From NCBI GenBank assembly GCA_016716665.1, contig JADJVH010000011.1, positions 190,658-254,657 of the forward strand: 64,000 bases of DNA. Direction: 5' to 3'. Of this stretch, positions 1-9,983 are shown in pieces. A program made the translations under genes and the position numbers. This DNA is from Candidatus Opimibacter iunctus (GTDB lineage: Bacteria > Bacteroidota > Bacteroidia > Chitinophagales > Saprospiraceae). The stretch's first letter is position 1. The number at the start of each line of letters is the position of its first letter. The notes beneath the pieces are model-generated. The model saw only the letters and a program-made list of their open reading frames with translations. It was not told the DNA's origin and did not search any database.

Positions 1-2693
1 CAAGAGAACCTGGACATCAACAGATGGATGTGGTAATTCATCCACTGCTTCACAGACGATCAACGTGGAGGACAATACTGCACCGGTGATTTCTTCATTG
101 CCTGCACCTTCAGTGATCCAGTGTCCGGCTACACCATCCTTTACCACAGCTACAGCCAGCGATGGTTGCGGAGGTGCAGTCAACCTGGTCTTTAGTGATC
201 AGACTTTCCCCGGACCATGTGCAGGAGAGTATTCAGTGACGAGGACATGGACGGCAACAGATGCCTGCGGCAATATATCCACACGTGCCCAAACGATCAG
301 CGTGGAGGACAATACCGCACCGGTGATTTCTTCATTGCCGGCACCTTCTACAATTCATTGCCCTGCTACGCCAGTCTTCGCTGTAGCTACGGCATCAGAT
401 GTATGCGGCAGCGCATTTACACTTGTATCAGCAGATGTGACCACACCTGGCCTTTGCGCGGGAGCATATAGTGTGACCCGTACATGGACGGCAACAGATG
501 CATGTGGCAACATCGCTACTGCAGCACAGACGATCAATGTGGTTGATACCGATGCTCCTGTGATCTCCGGATTGCCGGCTACTTCAACGATCAGTTGCCC
601 GGCCTCACCTGTTTTTGCTACAGCAGTTGCTACTGATGGATGCGGTAGTGCCTTCACATTGGAATCTGCCTTTATGTCGACCTCCGGGGATTGTGCCGGA
701 GAATATAGTGACAAGACTTTGACGGCAACAGATGCATGCGGAAATGTATCCACCGCTACACAGACGATCAATGTGATCGACGTTACACCACCGGTGATTT
801 CAGCCTTGCCTGCTCCGGTCACGATCAATTGTCCTGCGACACCATCCTTTGCTGTAGCTACAGCCACGGATGTATGTGGCAGTGCCTTTACGCTGACGTC
901 AGCAGATGTGACCACGCCAGGTGCATGCGCAGGACGTATTCGGTCACCCGCACATGGACAGCCACAGATGATTGCGGCAACATTTCGACTGCCGCCCAAA
1001 TCATCCATGTACAGGATATCACAGCTCCGGTCATCGCTGCATTACCTGCACCATCCACGATCAGTTGCCCTGCGGTACCAAACTTTGCAGCCACCGCTAC
1101 GGATGCATGTGGCAGTGCCTTCACGCTGACCTCATCTGACCAGACGGTCACTGGCAGTTGTGCAGGTACTATACAGTGACCTGCACATGGACGGCTACGG
1201 ATGGATGTTCAAATGCACGACCGCATCACAAGTGATACATGTGATCGACAATTCACCTCCGGTCATTACAGGTACTATTCCGGTCTCAACCCGCAGGGAT
1301 GTAGTGCAGGTATCGCGCCACCGGCATTGACTACTGTAGCGGCACTCGAAGCGCTGGGGCATTACCATCACAGATGGATGTGCCAGCGATGCCTCGCTGA
1401 CCGTCACCAGCAGCCAGGTGATCTCAGGCACTTGCCCGATTGTAGTGACAAGGACCTATGTCATCACGGATCTCTGCGGCAACTCAAGTACTACAGTAGC
1501 AGTCATCAACGTCAATGATACTACAGCACCGGTAGGATCTGCTCCCTGCAGGAACCTTCACCAACAAATCTGTGCATCCAATGCAGTCAATACGATACAT
1601 CTCAATGTCGCACTGATAGCTGCTAACTATACTGACAATTGCGGAGGACAGGTTACGGTTATTCCGACAGACACGGTGTTGATCACTGACAATTGTGAAT
1701 GGGTATTACCACTACTATAAAGTGGTGGATCCATGCGGCAATGCGCTGATGAACCAGAATATCACGCATACCGGAAGCGACCTGACTGCGCCGACGGGCT
1801 CACCTCCTCCGACTTCACTCGGCAACAATGCATGCAAAGCAACAGCTGTGGCCACCTATCCATTCAGCGCGGCAGTAGCTGGTGCAGGATATACAGACAA
1901 TTGCGGCAGCCCTGTCATTGTTACCCTGACCAATACACAAGTGATAGGTACAGATTGCAACTGGGCCATCATCTACACCTTAGTGTCAAGGATGAATGGT
2001 ACAATACGCTCAGCGGACAGCAGATGATCCTCGGGCAGTGACCAGACGCCACCAACATTTACACGCCCGGCGGATATCACCATCTACAGTAATGAAGCGT
2101 GTGTGTACAATGCAGGAGTAGGTGACCGGAGATGACCAATGAAAGTGATCAGTGCTCCAGTGGCCTCAATGTGACCTTTTTACAGATGTTGTGGTCAGTG
2201 GCTCCTGCCAGTGCAGCTCATCATCACGCGTACATGGGCACCTCGTCGATGCCTGTGGCAATGTTGCTCCAAACCAGGTGCAGACCATCAATGTATACTC
2301 CAATATCGTCACCAATACCAATGATAGCGGGGCCGGTTCATTGAGGGATATCATCATGCGCACCTGCCGGATCTACCGTGACCTTCTCCGACACTCATGG
2401 GCCAGGAATATCGTGCTGACGAGTGGAGAGATCGTCATCGACAAGAATCTTACACTCAATGGATTGGGGGTAGTTAATTCTATGATTTCGGGTAACAATG
2501 CATCCCGCATATTCACCCGATGCCAGGGTAAACATTTCACCATCAAGAACCTGGCTCTGAAGAATGCCACCGCAGTGACCAACGGGGGAGCGATTTATGT
2601 GGAAGCAACCTGACGCTTTCTGAAAACATCTCATTGCAGAACAATTTTGAGAATGGTGTGCCCAAGGCGATGACCCCTCAACCTGACGGGTAG
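1..2693 (+). pseudogene. HYR-like repeat adhesin with C-terminal beta-helix segment, frameshifted and 5'-truncated
   Basis: Fragments in all three forward frames read as one secreted protein. From 71 to about 1250 there are tandem Ig-like units of 78-79 residues. Each starts near TAPVISSLPAP, has a CPATP motif, a CGSAFTL motif, and ends DACGNISTAAQTINV, as in HYR-like domains of Bacteroidota surface proteins. More divergent units follow to about 2290. The tail (2300-2693) has NTNDSGAGSLRD and repeated short strands with a G-N-G-G-A-I-Y pattern, typical of a right-handed beta-helix (pectin-lyase/polymorphic outer membrane protein type). Units start at 71, 308, 545 and 779 in one frame, then the frame changes near 940, 1165, 1550, 1700, 2030, 2130-2190, 2370, 2510 and 2610. 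The start lies before the window. The beta-helix stops early at 2691 with no sorting domain. Either a decayed gene or a region of poor consensus; the neighbouring genes are also dense with indels, which favours sequence error in part. Confidence 0.7.
71..1250 (+). repeat. Tandem HYR-like coding repeats, 232-237 bp period
   Basis: Unit starts (the GAC/GAT codon before TAPVI-like residues) lie at 71, 308, 545, 779, 1015 and 1247. Spacing is 237, 237, 234, 236 and 232 bp. The last two are not multiples of three, which marks frameshifts near 940 and 1165. Adjacent units share long near-identical stretches. Confidence 0.85.
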
Positions 2694-2752
2694 CTTCTAG
2701 CCATGGGTACGATTCAGACTACGCAATAGTCAAGCGAGAAGTTGCACCACCC

Positions 2753-3204
2753 TCACTCTGATTTTTCCAGCCCCATCGGGACACCACGTAATGATTGACT
2801 TAAAGTTGTTTCATCTTCAACGAGGTAAGGGCTGAATATCCCGTTTTTATATGCCGATCTTCCCCGCATTATTATCGGACCGAAAATCAATAACCCAACC
2901 ACTAATGAAACGATGGACGTGATCAACACTGCACCTGCCGCTAAGTCCTTGATATGTTTTATCTCCGATGAATCTCCGGACGCTGAAGTCCGCCATGCGC
3001 CTGATAGCACTGTTCAACGCTTCGCAGCAAGTACAGCTCCTATAACAAGAGCACTAAGCAAATCTCAACGATGGAAAGTTGCAACCATATCCCGGCAATC
3101 AGGACCAATATGGCGGCGGCCAATCTGATTCGCGCATTGCGCTCGGGAAAGAACAAGGCCAGTCCGGCGATGGCATACCTGGTGCCACTGAGCCATTTCC
3201 TCAT
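2753..3204 (-). CDS. dgkA: Diacylglycerol kinase (DgkA family), frameshifted
   Basis: Integral membrane kinase that phosphorylates diacylglycerol or undecaprenol for lipid recycling. The N-terminus starts MRKWLSGTRYAIAGLALFF and continues ERNARIRLAAAILVLIAG, a DgkA pattern with the conserved N-A-R-I. A second frame holds the DgkA hallmark IKHIKDLAAGAVLI followed by a hydrophobic helix ending near GLLIFGP. Between them (3060-2960) the motif for E-A-L-N-S-A-I is split over frames, so at least three single-base errors are present. The ATG at 3204 overlaps the stop of the upstream nuclease gene in an ATGA, which implies translational coupling. The end is uncertain: DgkA proteins normally stop soon after the last helix (about 2865), but the open frame runs to 2753. 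Confidence 0.75.
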
Positions 3205-4136
3205 GCTCCTGTTGTAGTTGGTAAGGCCGGTGATCCCTGATCCGACCCACGGTGGCATTGCCTATCTCTGAAAAAGAAGTGCATTCAAACTGATCAGTAA
3301 ACAGGATGTGTTCCACTGACATGGGCAGTGACAGCGAACCATCAATATTACGGGGATGTATATCTCTGCGTCCGTCCTGCAGCAGGCCGTTTGGCTTAAA
3401 TTTCTGTACTTCCGTGGCCCATGGTGGCAGGTGGAAATCACCAAGCACCACAGTAGATCCATCAAGCTTCTTAATGTAGTCACTGAGATAGGTAAAATGC
3501 TCATCAATCTCCGTAAACGCAGCCTGGTTGACCGGTGGCACAACCTGGCAACTGATGATGTGGCAGCTATTGTTGCCCGCGAGTAATACCTTGCACGTGA
3601 GGTTTGGTATCTCCCGAAGTAGATTGTATCCAGGGACTGAAAAGGAAGCTTGGAAAAGAATCCCATCCCATACTGGTCGAGACGGGTCAGGGTCTGTACG
3701 TAGTGGAAAGTAGGTGACAACCGGTCTGTCAGGTGCGAATTCCAGTCAGGCGTCAATTCCTGAAACTGAGGAAGTCAGCATCAATGCCCAGCAGGTAATC
3801 GATCACAGCTTCGTAATCATTCTCCGCATTGCCCAGACTGATATGTGAAATACGTATGGATGGGTTGGCTGTCACTGCAGCAAGCCTCATTTGCTTGTTG
3901 GATGACTCTTTGAGGTAAAGGTTGAGCGCCATACAACACAAGAGACTGAACATCATCAGTCGCTGGTGATTGAATACAAAGGAAAGCAAGCCCACGCCCA
4001 GGAGGCCTAGCATAATGTATAAGGTATAGGAAGTGATTTGCTTGAGAAATAACACATCAGGCGTAAAAATGCAGATCAGGGTCAATACGATGATCAACAG
4101 CGATAGCACATTTTGCACGACAATTCTAGTAGTCAT
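3201..4136 (-). CDS. Membrane-anchored endonuclease/exonuclease/phosphatase family protein, three frameshifts
   Basis: About 312 residues once three bases are restored. The N-terminus has three hydrophobic segments (residues 7-75), followed by an EEP fold: IDADFLSFQE (metal-binding Glu), QYGMGFFSK, a VVLGDFH motif (the catalytic D-x-N/H region) and a final V-G-S-D motif. Intact reading needs one base at each of three places: near 3762 (CC read as C), at 3613-3615 (G4 read as G3 on the coding strand) and at 3246-3248 (G4 read as G3). The corrected length is divisible by three. It lies 51 bp downstream of the lamin-tail gene and overlaps dgkA by 4 bp, so a three-gene minus-strand transcript is likely. 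Substrate unknown; such membrane EEP proteins occur widely in Bacteroidota. Confidence 0.75.
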
Positions 4137-4187
4137 GGCCGGTGGTTGTCCCCATACGTGTATTCCTTTTCATCCACAATCAATCGC

Positions 4188-6757
4188 CTAGCGCTTGACG
4201 AGCGCACATGTCTCCTGGTATTCTCTGACATTGCCCGCCGCATCCCATAATTGAACAAAAATGACATAAATCCCCATATCCGCCAGCACCTGGTCTTCAT
4301 TCCGGCCATCCCATTGTACTATGGCTGACGTCCCCAGGGATTCATTGGAGATCAGCCTGATGATTTCTCTGCCTTCCAGGTCATAGATCCATACAGATCC
4401 GATCTCCTCTCCGGACTCTAATAGAAAATTTAATGCCAAATAATCTTTATACCCATCTTCATTAGGAGAAAACTGGGTGTTGATCACTGAAAAGGGAGGT
4501 TTGGCCTCTCCGCTCAGGTTGATATTTTGCGAATTCACCCCTGTTGGCGTCCCATAACCACTGACTGAAGAAGCACTATGCCAATTGGACGGGATGGTAG
4601 AAGGTGAGTTGGCAGAGACCCGCTCCAGGCTCACGCCATTCTGGTCCGCAATGACAGGAAGATGCCAGGCTGAGGAATAGGTCAATGAATCTATGACAAC
4701 CCCACCTGAAAGGATGGATACATTGTCGCTCATATCATCCCATGAAGGCAATGCGGCATCAAACAACCGTGAGGGTTGAGGCACCTGGTACCTTGACAAG
4801 ATGTCGGCCGGTTCAGGACTGAATACGCTGAGTTGCCCGGGAGCGAGGACTTCGTTGATCCCGGTAGGATACAGATCCTGCTGGCCGGGTCTGATGCGTC
4901 CTATGGTCAGCGTGCTGAGATCAATAAATTTCTGGCTGGTATTGTATATTTCAAGAAAGCGGGCGCCTCCCGACGCAGGATTGAACATGATCTCATTGAT
5001 GAGCACATCACCTGGTTCAGCAGCAGCGGTCAGTCCAAAAGTAATAGTGTCTTTTGCCAACCCTTCATTGCCCAGGCAATCGTATGTAGCAAATGGAAGC
5101 AGGTGATAGATCACTCCTGCCTCTAACGGCGCAGCCAAAGTCAGCTGCACACTGTTCGCATCATTCGATACTACCTCCGTTATTGCCAGCGCAGGTTGAA
5201 TGGTATAGAGGGCCGGATTTTCCATAAGTAATGGATCCAGCCTTTCATCAAACTTCAGGATGATCTGATCATCTGCGGAGGTAAACAGGGACACCAATTC
5301 TGGTCCGGATACATCTGGCGTAGTGGTCCATTGTGTATTGACACTGCCGGGTGTGCCACCGGTGAGATTTACTGGTGCAGACCAGTTGGCCATATCACTG
5401 CATTGGTGGAGCGGATTGATCATTTCGAGTGACCATCCTCCATCAGTTTTGCCGGGATTACCATACCAGGCCGTTGTATAGCTCACATCATGCAAGATGA
5501 CCCCATCAAGATCTTTTAGCATTATGGTAGCACCGGAGTTGGTCAGGGATGGGAAACTGGTGATCGGAACGATGCGTCCTGTTCCGTTAAATAATGGGGC
5601 CTTGGTTTCATCACACAGGATGATATACTCACCAGGCTGGATCAATTGATTAGGGAGCGCCTTTTGTGTCGTCCCTACCTGCAGGATATATTCTGACAAA
5701 TTGAAGACACCCGCTGATGAGGCATTAAAGAGTTCAATGTATTCTGCATCGGGCATTGCCAGGACAGGAGTCGGGTCAGCCATGATTTCCGTGATCAGGA
5801 GGTCATAGGGTAGTGCTTTGTCTATACGGATGTAGGTAAAAGTCTTTTGATCATTGCCCATCACATTGCCTGCTACATCCTTTAGTGCCTGGATAGCCAG
5901 CGTATATTGGAGTTGGCTCTGAAAGGAAGTGTTCCAGGTCAGTTTTATTTTGGGTTGATTGAGTTCGATGAGATCAGGATGGGTGTTGCCAGGCGTGAGT
6001 GTATAATTATTGGCATTCGCTACTGTTGCCTGATCAAGCGGCTCATCAAAGACCAGCTCTACGGAATGTTCATCCAACACACTGATCGAAACCCACGTTG
6101 GAGCAGTCACATCCGGCTGCAGTGGTTGTATAGCGATATCATCAAAGTAAAATTTATCTCTTCGGGTATCAGAGTATTTGCAGCTGAAGCCAAAGAAGGA
6201 CAGGGCAGGTAGAGGAAGGAGGTTATGGGATGCGGAAAATAACAATTCAGGGATGGACCCGCCCAGGCTATAACATTGCCATGACCCGTCACCTTTGCGG
6301 ATTATGCGCAGGCTTAGTTCAACAGGTTCAGTACCGACCAATGCGGGAGCAGATGCGGCCACAAGTTCACTCGTCCCATTGTTAAGATATTTCAGTTCGA
6401 GGGCATCCTGGTCTCCGGTGGCACCGATTTCCAGGAAGTATCCGGAGGCGGTAGCCAGGTCTGAGGAAGTAGCGCCCAGGTAAATCTTTAGTTGGTTGCT
6501 GGTTGAGGGGGCGAAATCCAGTTTGAAGTAGAGCTCCCATACCATACTGTCCGTAAAGGTGACAGGGGTGTAGAGCCATGATGAGGTTGAACCTGTAGGG
6601 GCGGAAAGTTGGAGCTGTTGGCTCGCATTGACCACAAATTGGCCTTATCTCCTTGCCATGCATCCAGGCTCCCATCCGCAAAATCAGCAGAAAACTGGCC
6701 GGAAACTGGTGAAGAAAGCAAGAACAAACAAAAAAGAGCAAAAAACCAAAATTTCAT
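4188..6757 (-). CDS. Lamin-tail domain surface protein with C-terminal FlgD/CHU-C-like domain, one frameshift
   Basis: Secreted protein of about 856 residues after correction. The start is ATG 6757 because it opens a signal peptide (MKFWFFALFCLFLLSS, then SGQ). Domains in order: a concanavalin-like jelly-roll segment (about 20-200), SbsA/Ig-like segments (PTWVSISVLDEHSVELVFDE type), a lamin-tail domain starting LLITEIMADPTP (about 316-440), a second Ig-like segment, a second lamin-tail domain starting DVLINEIMFNPASGG (about 583-700), and a C-terminal domain with FSPNEDGYKDYL and WDGRN, the layout of FlgD-like or gliding-motility C-terminal domains used for cell-surface export. The frame breaks at 6636-6638, where an A3 run on the plus strand should be A4. 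Restoring it gives a continuous DKANFVVNASQQLQL. Likely cell-surface or matrix protein; ligand unknown. Confidence 0.8.
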
Positions 6758-6963
6758 TTTCCGAAGATACTCCAAAGCGGCTTTCACTTGAGAATATTTC
6801 CCATTATTTATTTGGTGGATTGCAATATCCCCGAAGGACATTCTGGTTTGATCCTCCCATTCAAGCTCTGCCGTTTATTCGCATCTAGAAAGGAAAATCG
6901 GCCCCGCCGCTCCTCATGCTTCGGATATCCTATTAACCTGTTAAAGCCCCAAAACGACCTGTC

Positions 6964-6991
6964 TTGATAATGTACAGACTGACTACCTTTA
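6964..6991 (+). promoter_or_regulatory. Bacteroidota-type promoter of asd
   Basis: TTG (6964-6966), 17-bp gap, TACCTTTA (6984-6991) fits the -33/-7 consensus TTTG/TAnnTTTG. The expected transcript start is a few bases downstream, past the ATG at 6993, so translation should begin at 7017. Confidence 0.65.
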
Positions 6992-7016
6992 CATGACAAA
7001 TCAATTCACCACACAA

Positions 7017-8048
7017 ATGAAAGTAGCCGTTATTGGCGCCACAGGCCTCGTTGGTCAGATCATGCTCAAGGTGCTCGAAGAAAGAGCCTTTCCGGTCACC
7101 ACCTTGCTGCCCGTGGCATCTGCCCAATCCGTTGGGAAGAAAATCTTGTTCAATGGCCGGGAATATCCGGTCGTTTCTATGGAGCAGGCTGTAGAAGCTT
7201 GTCCCGATATTGCCTTGTTTTCCGCTGGCGCCTCTGTCTCCAGGGAATGGGCCCCTAAGTTTGCCGAAACAGGCTGCACGGTCATCGACAATTCCTCCGC
7301 ATGGCGGATGACTGAGGGCATACCCCTCGTAGTACCCGAAGTAAATGGACATGTCATCACCCGGGAGGATAAGATCATCGCCAATCCCAATTGCAGTACC
7401 ATCCAGATGGTAGTGGCACTCAATCCATTACATCAGCGCTATGGGATCAACCGTATCATCGTCTCCACATACCAGGCAGTCACCGGGACCGGGATGAAGG
7501 CCGTAAAGCAATACCAGGAGGAAGCCAAAGGCCAGACCCCGGAAGCTATGGTCTATCCCCATCCGATCTTTGCCAATTGCCTACCGCATTGTGATGTGTT
7601 CCTTGACAATGATTACACCAAGGAAGAAATGAAACTGGTCCATGAGACACGCAAGATCATGGGCGTCCCGGATATGCCGGTGACCGCAACGGCCGTGAGG
7701 GTGCCTGTCCTGGGTGGGCACAGCGAATCTGTCAATATTGAACTGGACTCTGATGCAGAGATCGGTGAGATCAGGCGTATCCTGGCTGGTGCTCCCGGTG
7801 TCAAGCTGTATGATGATCCTAAAAACAACCAGTACCCTATGCCTGTACTTGCAGAAGGAAGGGATGCCGTATGGGTAGGCAGGATAAGAAAAGATGAATC
7901 AAGGGACCGTTGCTGGAACCTTTTTATAGTCGCAGACAATTTAAGGAAAGGGGCTGCCACCAACGCGGTCCAGATCGCAGAGTATCTCATCGAAAAAAAT
8001 ATAGTGAAGGGCGAAAAGCTGGATTACATTGCCCTGGCAACACAATAA
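7017..8048 (+). CDS. asd: Aspartate-semialdehyde dehydrogenase
   Basis: Cytosolic enzyme that reduces aspartyl phosphate to aspartate semialdehyde in the lysine, threonine, methionine and diaminopimelate pathways. 343 residues, a usual length. The N-terminal MKVAVIGATGLVGQ is the NADP-binding glycine motif. NPNCSTIQ carries the catalytic cysteine. GGHSESVN and the C-terminal WNLFIVADNLRKGAATNA are family signatures. An ATG at 6993 would add eight residues, but it overlaps the predicted promoter, so 7017 is preferred. It stands alone between a minus-strand gene and the coiled-coil gene. Confidence 0.96.
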   Translation: MKVAVIGATGLVGQIMLKVLEERAFPVTTLLPVASAQSVGKKILFNGREYPVVSMEQAVEACPDIALFSAGASVSREWAPKFAETGCTVIDNSSAWRMTEGIPLVVPEVNGHVITREDKIIANPNCSTIQMVVALNPLHQRYGINRIIVSTYQAVTGTGMKAVKQYQEEAKGQTPEAMVYPHPIFANCLPHCDVFLDNDYTKEEMKLVHETRKIMGVPDMPVTATAVRVPVLGGHSESVNIELDSDAEIGEIRRILAGAPGVKLYDDPKNNQYPMPVLAEGRDAVWVGRIRKDESRDRCWNLFIVADNLRKGAATNAVQIAEYLIEKNIVKGEKLDYIALATQ

Positions 8049-8170
8049 ACCTAAGCGTTACACCATTGAACAATAGATAGTGCACGAAACCAATAAAGTA
8101 CCGGACAGCATTTAAGAACCTGTCCAAATATGAATAGACGATACATACTGTACCAACAAAAACTAACGTA

Positions 8171-9910
8171 ATGAAGACGAGAATCGTAGTGTGGGGAAGC
8201 AATGAGAAGGACCAGAAAGTCCTTATTGCTATCGGCCTGAGGGCTGCGGACAATGTGGTGGACATCTACACCTTTCCTTTTGAGACCACGACAGAGGAGT
8301 TTTATAACCTGATGCTCAACGAATGGAGAGAATCGCATGAAGTGCCGTTCCCGGAGGGGTTCCAGCACATCATCAGGCCACTTACGGCCGCTGATGCTAT
8401 CCTTCCACCTGAATTGAAAGTAGATAGGTCGGATATCCTGCAGCGGGCGCAGACCGAATGGCATTTTGTCGTATTGTCCAACAAGCTTTACCAGGCTTTC
8501 CTGAGCGAGCTCCATGACATCCGCGACAAACTCAAGGGCGCTGACAACTACAAGAACCCGCTCTGGGAGGAAATGAAGGAGACCTGGGAGAAAATCCAGA
8601 AGAACATCTTCGACAAGACCCTCATGCGCGAGCACGGCCAGCAGTTACGGGAGATGACCAATGATATATTTACCCAGCTCAAGGATATGCGCAAAAACCT
8701 CGATACGGAGGTGGATCGAGTATCCCGTGAGTTTGCAGATAAATTCAATACCAGGCTCGACGAGATCGAGGAGAAGATCAAGAGCGGGCTCGGACTCCAA
8801 CCACTCTTCAATGACCTCAAGCGTATGCAGGGGGAGTTTAAGGATGCCGATTTGTCAAGAGGAGACAGAGCCAAGATCTGGAAGCGGATTGACAACGCCT
8901 TCAAGGCTGTCAAGGAGAAGAAATTCGGAGAAAAGAGCACGAGAGATACATCTACGCTCGACCGGCTCACCAGGCGTTATGAAGGCTTGATGTCTGCCAT
9001 TGACAAGATGGAGAAATCCATTCGCCGCGATGACAAGGACAAGCATTTCCAGGATGACCGGATAGAGCATGCGGAGGGCCAGCTCGAAGCACAGATCAGG
9101 ATGGCCAAGCTCAAGATGATCGATGAGCGTGTCAATTCAAAGAATGAGAAGCTCGCAGAGATGCTCAAGACCAAGAGCGAACTCGATGAGCGCATCAACC
9201 GCGAAAAGAAATTCCTCGAAGAGCAAAAGAAGCAACAGGCCCTCAAGGAGGAGCTGAAGGAGGCCAAGGAAAATGTCAAGCAGAAAATAGCAGAGACGAT
9301 TCATGCCCAGGCTGACCAGCTTGATGCAGAGGCACTCGGTAAGGCAGCAGAAGCGATTGCCGAAGAGAAAGCGCGCAAGGGGAAAGGCAAGCCTAAAGAA
9401 TCTTTATTCAGCGCGATCACCGATACCATCGGAGACTCACTGACTGATCTCGGCGATAGTATTGGAGCAGTAGCCACTGTCCTGGGAGATAAGATCGAAG
9501 AGACCTTTAAAGACATCAAGGAGGAAGCAAAGGAGCAAGCGGATAAAGCTGAGGACCTCTTTGATAATGTAAAAAAGGAGACCGGCGAGAAAGTGGCTGA
9601 TGCAAAGGAAGGCGCCGGACACATCATCGATGATCTTAAGGAGAAGGCCCAGCACTTTGCCGAGGGCGCTAAGGAAAAAGCGGAGAAGGTCGGTGATTCA
9701 GCCGAAGAACTAAGCGACGAAGCCAAGGCAAAATTGGCGGAGCTCAAGGAAGAGGCTAAAGAAAAGTTTGATGATCTGAAAGAGGCCGCAGAGCACCTCA
9801 GTGACGATGTCAAGGACAAGGTGGCCGATATGGCCCATGGCCTGAAGGAGAAGTTTAAGGACATCGCCGACTCCTTCAAGGAGGAGAAGGACGATGAAAA
9901 GGAAGCATAA
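8171..9910 (+). CDS. Long coiled-coil protein with LEA/apolipoprotein-like C-terminal repeats
   Basis: 579 residues, no signal peptide or membrane segment. The first 120 residues form a small globular domain (RIVVWGSNEKDQKVLIAIGL, then LPPELKVDRSDILQRAQTEW) that I cannot name. Residues 120-390 are heptad coiled coil rich in K, E, D and R. From about 410 the chain turns into amphipathic repeats of about 11 residues (EEAKEQADKAEDLFDNVK, KEKAEKVGDSAEELSDEAK), like group 3 late-embryogenesis or YtxH/apolipoprotein-type proteins. It stands alone, followed by a long bidirectional terminator. A role in stress protection, membrane binding or cytoskeletal scaffolding is inference only. Confidence 0.7.
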   Translation: MKTRIVVWGSNEKDQKVLIAIGLRAADNVVDIYTFPFETTTEEFYNLMLNEWRESHEVPFPEGFQHIIRPLTAADAILPPELKVDRSDILQRAQTEWHFVVLSNKLYQAFLSELHDIRDKLKGADNYKNPLWEEMKETWEKIQKNIFDKTLMREHGQQLREMTNDIFTQLKDMRKNLDTEVDRVSREFADKFNTRLDEIEEKIKSGLGLQPLFNDLKRMQGEFKDADLSRGDRAKIWKRIDNAFKAVKEKKFGEKSTRDTSTLDRLTRRYEGLMSAIDKMEKSIRRDDKDKHFQDDRIEHAEGQLEAQIRMAKLKMIDERVNSKNEKLAEMLKTKSELDERINREKKFLEEQKKQQALKEELKEAKENVKQKIAETIHAQADQLDAEALGKAAEAIAEEKARKGKGKPKESLFSAITDTIGDSLTDLGDSIGAVATVLGDKIEETFKDIKEEAKEQADKAEDLFDNVKKETGEKVADAKEGAGHIIDDLKEKAQHFAEGAKEKAEKVGDSAEELSDEAKAKLAELKEEAKEKFDDLKEAAEHLSDDVKDKVADMAHGLKEKFKDIADSFKEEKDDEKEA

Positions 9911-9915
9911 ATAAA

Positions 9916-9970
9916 GGGACACAAAAAAAGTAGGGGCTCAAGATTTTGAGCCCCTACTTTTTTGTGTCCC
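9916..9970. terminator. Bidirectional rho-independent terminator
   Basis: Arms of 25-26 bp (GGGACACAAAAAA..GTAGGGGCTCAA and its complement) around a 4-base loop, with one bulged A. It sits between the convergent coiled-coil gene and the M36 protease gene. A/T blocks on both arms suit both directions. Confidence 0.9.
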
Positions 9971-9983
9971 CTGCTTTTTTTTA

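Noticed and set aside
355..1008. Long open frame antisense to the HYR repeats
   Set aside because: Shadow of repetitive coding sequence; its protein is as repetitive as the sense strand and has no start region or family motif.
8548..9924. Several long antisense frames over the coiled-coil gene, rich in Ser and Leu
   Set aside because: Complement of Lys/Glu codons gives Phe/Leu/Ser runs; composition artefact.
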